DNA from: an uncultured Mucilaginibacter sp. | GTDB taxonomy: Bacteria > Bacteroidota > Bacteroidia > Sphingobacteriales > Sphingobacteriaceae | Direction: 5' to 3' | DNA: 33,585 nt | NCBI RefSeq assembly: GCF_903893715.1 | Contig: NZ_CAITNG010000082.1 | Span: forward strand, 1-33,585 | Shown here: in pieces, positions 28,020-33,585 of the stretch | Layout of the letters: every line of letters starts with the position of its first letter | Numbering within the stretch: position 1 is the stretch's first letter | Made by a program: the position numbers and the translations under genes | The notes under the pieces: model-generated | What the model was told of the DNA's origin: nothing | What the model saw: the letters and a program-made list of their open reading frames with translations, nothing else | The model's database searches: none

Positions 28020-29966
28020 CTACCTGCGCTGGTATTCCGGCGAACCGATGATGATACCAACCACCTGCCCCAACATACTGTAATTACCCGCCGGTCGATT
28101 GCCATTGTATAACGCAGCATAAACTGGTGGCTGGTTGCTCGGTTTTGCAGAAACAGTTGTTACGGTGCTTGAGTTACCCATCCGGTCCTGCTGGTTCAAT
28201 ACTTTCGGGTTTGGCGCAGCGCTTGCATTATTGATGGTCTGGGCCAGATCGGGCTGATGCAGCAATGGCGTCAACCTTTTAATGGTTTGGTCAAGGTCGC
28301 GCTCGGGCATAAATAGCTTGCAATAGATGGCCAGCGCGGCTTCGGGGCTTTCGGGCTCATGGTTATCATTCAGTGCCCCGAGGTTAAAAGTTACGCCTGG
28401 TATCCGCTGGGTCGCCAGTGCCAATCCAAAGTTCATACGGGTCAACAATGAGCCGGTATTTATCCAGTAAGCGCCCTTATCGGGGAAACCTGTGGGTGCA
28501 AGGTAATAATACAGACGTTCGCCCATGCGAGAAACCCAGTTGTATACCTGCAGAGGTTGCTTAATATCGGCGTTCATACTCCTTACTGCGCTTATAGCCA
28601 GTTCAAACGGCGATTTTGTTTTCTCCCTTAACGATTCCTTGCTCCAAAACTCGTGTGATGTTACCATAGTAATCAATACTTGCCTGATATCGCCGTCATG
28701 GTCTGTAAACGATTTAGCCATTTTATCCAACAAAGTTTGGGGCGGGTTATCGCTCACAAAGTGGATGGCTATTTTACGGGTAATAAATTTAGCTGTAGAT
28801 GGGTGGTGCGCCAGCATTTCTAATAGGTCTACCCCTTCCTGATAACCACTGCCATCAAACTGATGCCCCAAAACCACTTTCTGACTCTTATCATGACTGG
28901 TGGCATCAAATAAAAAGTCTCCCTCGTGCACAAAACCCCGCTTTTCCATGGTTTCAACACCATTACGTAAGTATAGCTGCGTCATGCGGTTATTGGCATC
29001 ACCGAAAGGATAAACCGTCCAGCCGGTCAGCACGCGGGCGGCTTGAGTAACATCGGCTTGGGTATAACCCCCGTCAACACCCAAGGTGTGCAATTCCATT
29101 ACCTCGCGGGCATAATTCTCGTTCAATCCCGATGTTCTTTTACGGCGTACCGGCACTTGCGCTATTTTATGCGATGTATCACCCCCCATCACCATAGCCT
29201 CTGTTACCGGCAAAGCAACGGGCTTCACATCGGCAGGTGGCGCAACACTGATAAAATTATCGAGGTAATGCATCATGGCCGGCGATTTGGCAGTGGCCAG
29301 TAACAAGGTATCAAACCTGCCAAACACATGCGGGCGTATCACATCGCGCTCGTAGGAAGGTATAAATAACTGCGGACCGTTTTTGCTATACGATACATTG
29401 AAATGGTTAAACCAAAAATCGGTCAAAACTTCCTGCAGTTGATTGTTGCTATACGCGGCACGTAATATTTTTTGACTAATGAATTGGTTTTGAAGGTCCT
29501 GGTTAGTGCGGTAACCTTTGGCTTTCATATAAGCCTGTATCAGGGCATTGAAAGAACGTTGGTCTTTAGCAACGTAAAGTGAATCCTTGCTTACAATACC
29601 GTCCTTTACGGCCATATTATACAGGGCACCCCTGTCGGGATAAGTATTTACAGCCTGCTGATTGGTAAAGTTGAGCGCATCAAAGCCACTTAACCTTTTG
29701 TTAAGCGAATCATCGGGCAGTTTGGCGTCAAGTTGTTGCACAAACCACTTTTCGAGACCTATCTTGACCACTTCATCAACCTGTCCGGGAGTTGCACCGA
29801 ACGTAAATCGGTTCAGCAAGTGCGCAGCCGCCTGACGTTCAGTCAGCCCTTCCTTTTTAAATGGAAACCTGAATTTTCGGGTAGCAAGTTGCGGGCCCGA
29901 ATAAAACGAGTACAAAGCCGCGGTACAAAGTAATAAGACGATGACTAAAAGTAACTTATGTTTCAT
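28020..29966 (-). CDS. DUF1800 family protein, copy 2
   Basis: A 648-residue paralogue of copy 1. ATG 29966 gives a signal peptide (MKHKLLLVIVLLLCTAALYS). The same blocks occur in the same order: LTERQAAAHLLNRFTFGATP, ILRAAYSNNQLQEVLTDFWF, ENYAREVMELHTLGVDGGYT, TQAARVLTGWTVYPF, HHPSTAKFITRKIAIHFVSD, and the end VVGIIIGSPEYQRR. The middle insert is shorter and lacks the Met-rich motifs. The tail linker is rich in Ser, Thr, Asn and Pro. It is the upstream gene of the pair, which appears to be a single transcription unit made by tandem duplication. Confidence 0.9.
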   Translation of the reverse strand: MKHKLLLVIVLLLCTAALYSFYSGPQLATRKFRFPFKKEGLTERQAAAHLLNRFTFGATPGQVDEVVKIGLEKWFVQQLDAKLPDDSLNKRLSGFDALNFTNQQAVNTYPDRGALYNMAVKDGIVSKDSLYVAKDQRSFNALIQAYMKAKGYRTNQDLQNQFISQKILRAAYSNNQLQEVLTDFWFNHFNVSYSKNGPQLFIPSYERDVIRPHVFGRFDTLLLATAKSPAMMHYLDNFISVAPPADVKPVALPVTEAMVMGGDTSHKIAQVPVRRKRTSGLNENYAREVMELHTLGVDGGYTQADVTQAARVLTGWTVYPFGDANNRMTQLYLRNGVETMEKRGFVHEGDFLFDATSHDKSQKVVLGHQFDGSGYQEGVDLLEMLAHHPSTAKFITRKIAIHFVSDNPPQTLLDKMAKSFTDHDGDIRQVLITMVTSHEFWSKESLREKTKSPFELAISAVRSMNADIKQPLQVYNWVSRMGERLYYYLAPTGFPDKGAYWINTGSLLTRMNFGLALATQRIPGVTFNLGALNDNHEPESPEAALAIYCKLFMPERDLDQTIKRLTPLLHQPDLAQTINNASAAPNPKVLNQQDRMGNSSTVTTVSAKPSNQPPVYAALYNGNRPAGNYSMLGQVVGIIIGSPEYQRR

Positions 29967-30167
29967 TTGGAAAAACAATTTAGGAACTATTGCTTTTGAC
30001 TCTTAAAATCCAACAAAGTTTAATAATAAAGGCCTTTTATTTGATGGTTAAACTTAGCGATTTTTTTGGTGAATAATTAATTGACAATTAGTCATTTAAA
30101 TACAAACCAATCTGCCTTTTTTTCAGTTATGGCTTTGTGGCAACAGTTTTGAATAACCCTAAGTACT

Positions 30168-32759
30168 ATGAATTTAAACAATTTTACTATTAAAGCACAG
30201 GAAGCCGTTCAAAAAGCTTCCGAAATTGCCGTTGGCAACCAACAACAGGCAATTGAAAATTCGCATTTGCTAAAAGGCTTGCTTTTGGTGGATGAGAATG
30301 TGATCAGCTACCTGCTAAAAAAGTTGAACGTAAACGTTAACCGTTTAAGCGAACAGTTGGACCAGCAAATAGCCACTTATCCTAAAGTGAGCGGCAGCGA
30401 TGTCTATTTATCATCGGGCGCCAATTCGGCTTTGCAAAAAGCTACATCCTATTTGAAAGAATTTAAAGATGATTTTGTATCGGTTGAGCATATCCTGTTA
30501 GGGATACTTTCGACAAGCGACAAGGCTTCTACCCTACTAAAAGATTCGGGTGTGAATGAAAAGGACCTAAAAAAAGCCATAAAAGAATTGCGCGGCGACA
30601 ATAAAGTAACCGATCAGAACGCCGAAGCCACTTACAACGCGTTAAATAAATATGCCCGTAACCTGAACGAATATGCCGAGTCGGGCAAGTTAGACCCGGT
30701 TATTGGCCGCGACGATGAAATACGCCGTGTGATACAGATACTCTCCCGTCGTACCAAAAACAACCCGATATTGGTTGGTGAGCCCGGCGTGGGTAAAACT
30801 GCCATAGCCGAAGGTATTGCTTTCCGTATCATTAAAGGCGATGTACCCGAAAGCTTGAAATCGAAAACTGTTTACTCCTTGGATATGGGTGCTCTGATAG
30901 CCGGAGCGAAGTATAAAGGCGAGTTCGAGGAACGTTTAAAAGCCGTTATCAAAGAAGTAACCCAAGCCGATGGGGAAATTATCCTGTTTATTGATGAGAT
31001 ACATACCCTTGTAGGTGCCGGCGGCGGCGAAGGTGCAATGGATGCTGCAAACATCCTGAAACCTGCCCTCGCCCGTGGCGAATTAAGGGCTATTGGTGCT
31101 ACAACCTTAAACGAGTATCAAAAATATTTTGAAAAGGATAAGGCTTTGGAACGTCGTTTCCAAAAGGTGATGGTGGATGAGCCTGATACCGCCGATGCCA
31201 TTTCTATTTTACGTGGTTTGAAGGAACGTTACGAGGCCCACCACAAAGTGAGGATACTGGACGAGGCCATTATTGCTTCTGTCGAGATGTCGCAGCGGTA
31301 TATATCCGACCGTTTTTTGCCAGATAAAGCTATCGATTTGATGGACGAAGCCGCTTCAAAACTGAGGATAGAAATGGATTCGGTGCCCGAAGTGGTGGAC
31401 GAACTGGAACGCCGCATTATGCAGCTCGAAATCGAGCGCGAAGCTATTAAACGCGAGCGCAACGATAAAAAGGTGAAAGAGCTGAGCGAGGAAATAGCCA
31501 ACCTTTCGGCCGAACGTGATTCGCTGCGTGCCAAATGGAAAACAGAAAAAGACGCCGTGGATGGCATCAATACCAAAATAGAACAAATAGAAAACTATAA
31601 ACTGGAGGCCGAGCAGGCCGAACGTGCAGGAGATTATGGCAAAGTTGCCGAATTACGCTATGGCCGCATCCGCGAAACGCAGGAAGAAGTGGAGAAGCTG
31701 AAAAAAGCGTTGTTAGAGAACAAAGACAGCGTGCGCATGCTGAAAGAAGAAGTTACTGCCGAAGATATAGCGGGCGTAGTTTCGCGCTGGACAGGCATAC
31801 CGGTTTCGAGAATGATACAAAGCGAACGCGAAAAGCTGTTGCACTTGGAAGAGGAACTGCACAAACGTGTAGCCGGCCAGGATGAAGCCATCGAAGCCAT
31901 CAGCGATGCCATACGCCGCAGCCGTGCCGGTTTGCAGGATAAGCGCAAACCGATTGGTTCATTTATCTTCCTGGGAACTACAGGCGTTGGTAAAACTGAA
32001 CTGGCAAAAGCCCTGGCTGAGTTCTTATTTAACGATGAAAGCGCATTGGTGCGAATAGATATGTCGGAATACCAGGAAAGGCACTCGGTTTCCCGATTGA
32101 TTGGTGCCCCTCCTGGATATGTGGGTTATGATGAAGGCGGCCAATTGACCGAGGCTGTAAGGCGTAAACCTTATAGCGTGGTTTTGTTGGATGAGATAGA
32201 AAAAGCGCATCCGGATGTATTCAATATCCTGTTACAGGTATTGGATGACGGGCGCCTGACCGATAATAAGGGCCGTATCGTAAACTTTAAGAATACCATC
32301 ATTATCATGACATCCAATATCGGTTCGAATATCATTCAGGATAATTTTACCGATTTGAACGACAATAACCGGGATGAGGTGATTGCCAAAACAAAGAACG
32401 AACTGTTCGAGCTCTTGCGCAAAACCATACGTCCTGAGTTTTTGAACCGTATCGACGAGATCATCATGTTCACACCGCTGAGCCGCGATGAAATAACCGA
32501 TATCGTGAAGCTTCAGTTCAAACATCTGCAGGATACGCTCGCCGAAATGGGCATCACCATAGAAGCCAGCGAAGAAGCATTGGATTGGCTGGCACAATTG
32601 GGCTACGACCCTCAGTTTGGTGCACGCCCGTTAAAACGTGTTATCCAGAAAAAAATACTGAACGAATTGTCGAAACAAATTTTGGCAGGCAAGGTAGATA
32701 AAGACAGCAAAATCAAGCTGGATGCCTTTGACCATCAGTTTGTGTTTTTGAACGCCTAA
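30168..32759 (+). CDS. clpB: ATP-dependent disaggregase ClpB
   Basis: An 863-residue Hsp100 chaperone that threads proteins out of aggregates together with DnaK. Order: N domain (about 1-145); AAA+ 1 with Walker A GEPGVGKT (204-211) and the [19 protein letters not shown] segment; the long ClpB-type coiled-coil middle domain (about 400-520, [20 protein letters not shown]), which distinguishes it from ClpA/ClpC; AAA+ 2 with GTTGVGKT and [13 protein letters not shown]. No ClpP-binding IGF/L loop was noticed. Length is standard. No CIRCE element was seen upstream, and I could not assign the promoter. Confidence 0.97.
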   Translation: MNLNNFTIKAQEAVQKASEIAVGNQQQAIENSHLLKGLLLVDENVISYLLKKLNVNVNRLSEQLDQQIATYPKVSGSDVYLSSGANSALQKATSYLKEFKDDFVSVEHILLGILSTSDKASTLLKDSGVNEKDLKKAIKELRGDNKVTDQNAEATYNALNKYARNLNEYAESGKLDPVIGRDDEIRRVIQILSRRTKNNPILVGEPGVGKTAIAEGIAFRIIKGDVPESLKSKTVYSLDMGALIAGAKYKGEFEERLKAVIKEVTQADGEIILFIDEIHTLVGAGGGEGAMDAANILKPALARGELRAIGATTLNEYQKYFEKDKALERRFQKVMVDEPDTADAISILRGLKERYEAHHKVRILDEAIIASVEMSQRYISDRFLPDKAIDLMDEAASKLRIEMDSVPEVVDELERRIMQLEIEREAIKRERNDKKVKELSEEIANLSAERDSLRAKWKTEKDAVDGINTKIEQIENYKLEAEQAERAGDYGKVAELRYGRIRETQEEVEKLKKALLENKDSVRMLKEEVTAEDIAGVVSRWTGIPVSRMIQSEREKLLHLEEELHKRVAGQDEAIEAISDAIRRSRAGLQDKRKPIGSFIFLGTTGVGKTELAKALAEFLFNDESALVRIDMSEYQERHSVSRLIGAPPGYVGYDEGGQLTEAVRRKPYSVVLLDEIEKAHPDVFNILLQVLDDGRLTDNKGRIVNFKNTIIIMTSNIGSNIIQDNFTDLNDNNRDEVIAKTKNELFELLRKTIRPEFLNRIDEIIMFTPLSRDEITDIVKLQFKHLQDTLAEMGITIEASEEALDWLAQLGYDPQFGARPLKRVIQKKILNELSKQILAGKVDKDSKIKLDAFDHQFVFLNA

Positions 32760-32782
32760 TTAGGCAGTCCCCTTTTTTTAGG

Positions 32783-32822
32783 CAAAACCATCCCGTATCA
32801 GTACAGGATGGTTTTGTTTTTT
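32783..32822 (+). terminator. Intrinsic terminator of clpB
   Basis: CAAAACCATCC (32783-32793) pairs perfectly with GGATGGTTTTG (32806-32816), an 11-bp stem with a 12-nt loop that can also pair GTA with TAC. A run of six T follows. It starts 23 bp after the clpB stop. Confidence 0.9.
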
Positions 32823-32906
32823 ACAATCACAATATTTGCTCAGTGATGTTGATTGCGAAGGCTTTTTAACATCAATAACCTCAATTATAACCTGTAATTT
32901 TTTAAG

Positions 32907-33585
32907 ATGAGCAATTTCATACGAAAAGGTGTTTGCGCCTTAGGCTGTTTGTTTTTGGTATCCGTTGCTTTTGCCGACATTAAACTGGCCAGCCCGTTTA
33001 CCGACCATATGGTACTCCAATATGATATGCCTGTTCCCGTTTGGGGCACAGCTATACCGGGCGAAAAAGTTGTAGTTAAGTTTGGCAAGCAGGTTAAAAC
33101 CGTTGTTGCGGGTGCCGATGGCAAATGGATGGTTAAACTCAATAAATTAAAACCTGGCGGCCCTTTTACGTTGTCGGTTACCGGGAACAATAAAATTGTG
33201 CTTACCGATGTTTATGCCGGCGATGTTTGGCTATGCTCAGGCCAATCGAATATGGATATGACCGTTGCCCGCGAAGACCGTTATTGGTGCGGGGTATTTA
33301 ACGAAAAACAAGAAGTTGAAAGCGCTAACTATCCATTAATAAGGGTATTTGATACGGATTTCGTACCCAGTGCTACACCTTTAACCGAAGTACCCGGAAA
33401 ATGGGAAGTGATATCGCCAAAAACAGTAGGGCATGTATCGGCCGCGGCATTTTTTTTTGCCCGAGACTTACAAAAGCGCATCAAAATACCAATTGGTCTC
33501 ATCACTACCGCATTTGGTGCGAGTACAGCCGAAGCGTGGACGAGCAAAGAGGCGCTGGTGGCAAATCCTAAATTAAAATATTTAG
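32907..33585 (+). CDS. Sialate O-acetylesterase-like SGNH hydrolase, N-terminal part
   Basis: The first 226 codons are in the window; the gene runs off the right edge with no stop. A signal peptide (MSNFIRKGVCALGCLFLVSVAFA) predicts export. A beta-rich domain follows (LASPFTDHMVLQYDMPVPVWG, then GPFTLSV), which is the usual start of this family, then the catalytic block I VWLCSGQSNMDM with the nucleophile serine. These enzymes remove acetyl groups from sialic acid or plant polysaccharides such as xylan. Substrate cannot be told from this part. Confidence 0.85.
   Translation, partial: MSNFIRKGVCALGCLFLVSVAFADIKLASPFTDHMVLQYDMPVPVWGTAIPGEKVVVKFGKQVKTVVAGADGKWMVKLNKLKPGGPFTLSVTGNNKIVLTDVYAGDVWLCSGQSNMDMTVAREDRYWCGVFNEKQEVESANYPLIRVFDTDFVPSATPLTEVPGKWEVISPKTVGHVSAAAFFFARDLQKRIKIPIGLITTAFGASTAEAWTSKEALVANPKLKYL

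Noticed and set aside
29967..30167. CIRCE or sigma-32-type heat-shock control of clpB
   Set aside because: No TTAGCACTC-N9-GAGTGCTAA element and no convincing CTTGAA/CCCCAT pair was found. The promoter remains unassigned.

Overview
The window looks like a chromosomal segment from a member of the Bacteroidota, most likely Sphingobacteriaceae (Mucilaginibacter/Pedobacter-like). The reasons are a SusC/RagA-type receptor start at the left edge, promoters of the TTTG-N(~19)-TAnnTTTG type with almost no Shine-Dalgarno sequences, DUF3822 and tandem DUF1800 proteins, a KirBac channel, and several families of short intergenic repeats. The genus is inferred from protein style; no database search was possible. 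I found no rRNA, tRNA, CRISPR array, transposase or phage gene.

Layout. 1-191: start of a SusC-like receptor (-). 530-1781: 3-hydroxyacyl-CoA dehydrogenase and a YXWGXW-type lipoprotein (+). 1865-3634: argS (-). 3794-6490: arginine decarboxylase, a secreted SH3/BamE-like protein and YjbQ (+). 6515-10323: a trpDFBA operon (-) preceded by a trp attenuator with a 15-residue leader peptide containing Trp-Trp-Trp. 10408-11379: KirBac potassium channel (+). 11376-12146: hydroxypyruvate isomerase-like protein (-) behind an A11/C15 tract. 12147-12480: composite of small repeats. 12480-13043: yqgE (-). 13247-15087: pdxH, a stand-alone nuoC and an AT-rich secreted unknown (+). 15228-15811: PIN-domain toxin-antitoxin pair (+). 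15887-17352: metallophosphoesterase and two small proteins (-). 17492-18875: two unknowns, one TPR-like and membrane anchored (+). 18876-19366: a noncoding-looking stretch holding a 31-residue membrane micropeptide gene and several stem-loops. 19367-20436: pyrE plus an SRPBCC protein (-). 20435-21076: NUDIX hydrolase (+), whose start codon overlaps that of pyrE. 21045-22873: DUF3822-rsmD-coaD (-). 22937-24373: RecD-like helicase (+). 24340-25698: orphan sensor kinase (-). 25876-29966: two tandem DUF1800 paralogues (-). 30168-32759: clpB (+) with a strong terminator. 32907-33585: start of a sialate O-acetylesterase-like enzyme (+).

Most of the content is housekeeping: tryptophan, pyrimidine, CoA and PLP synthesis, tRNA charging, rRNA methylation and chaperoning. 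The most notable features are regulatory. (1) A complete four-segment trp attenuator lies in front of a trp operon that lacks trpE, trpG and trpC here. (2) At least five genes, plus the trp leader with a weaker match, have a -7 element ending only 4-8 nt before the start codon, which predicts leaderless mRNAs. (3) An isolated 31-codon membrane micropeptide has its own promoter, operator-like palindromes and terminator. (4) A composite of repeat modules is separated by three copies of one 8-mer next to a long homopolymer tract. (5) pyrE and a NUDIX gene are divergent with overlapping start codons.
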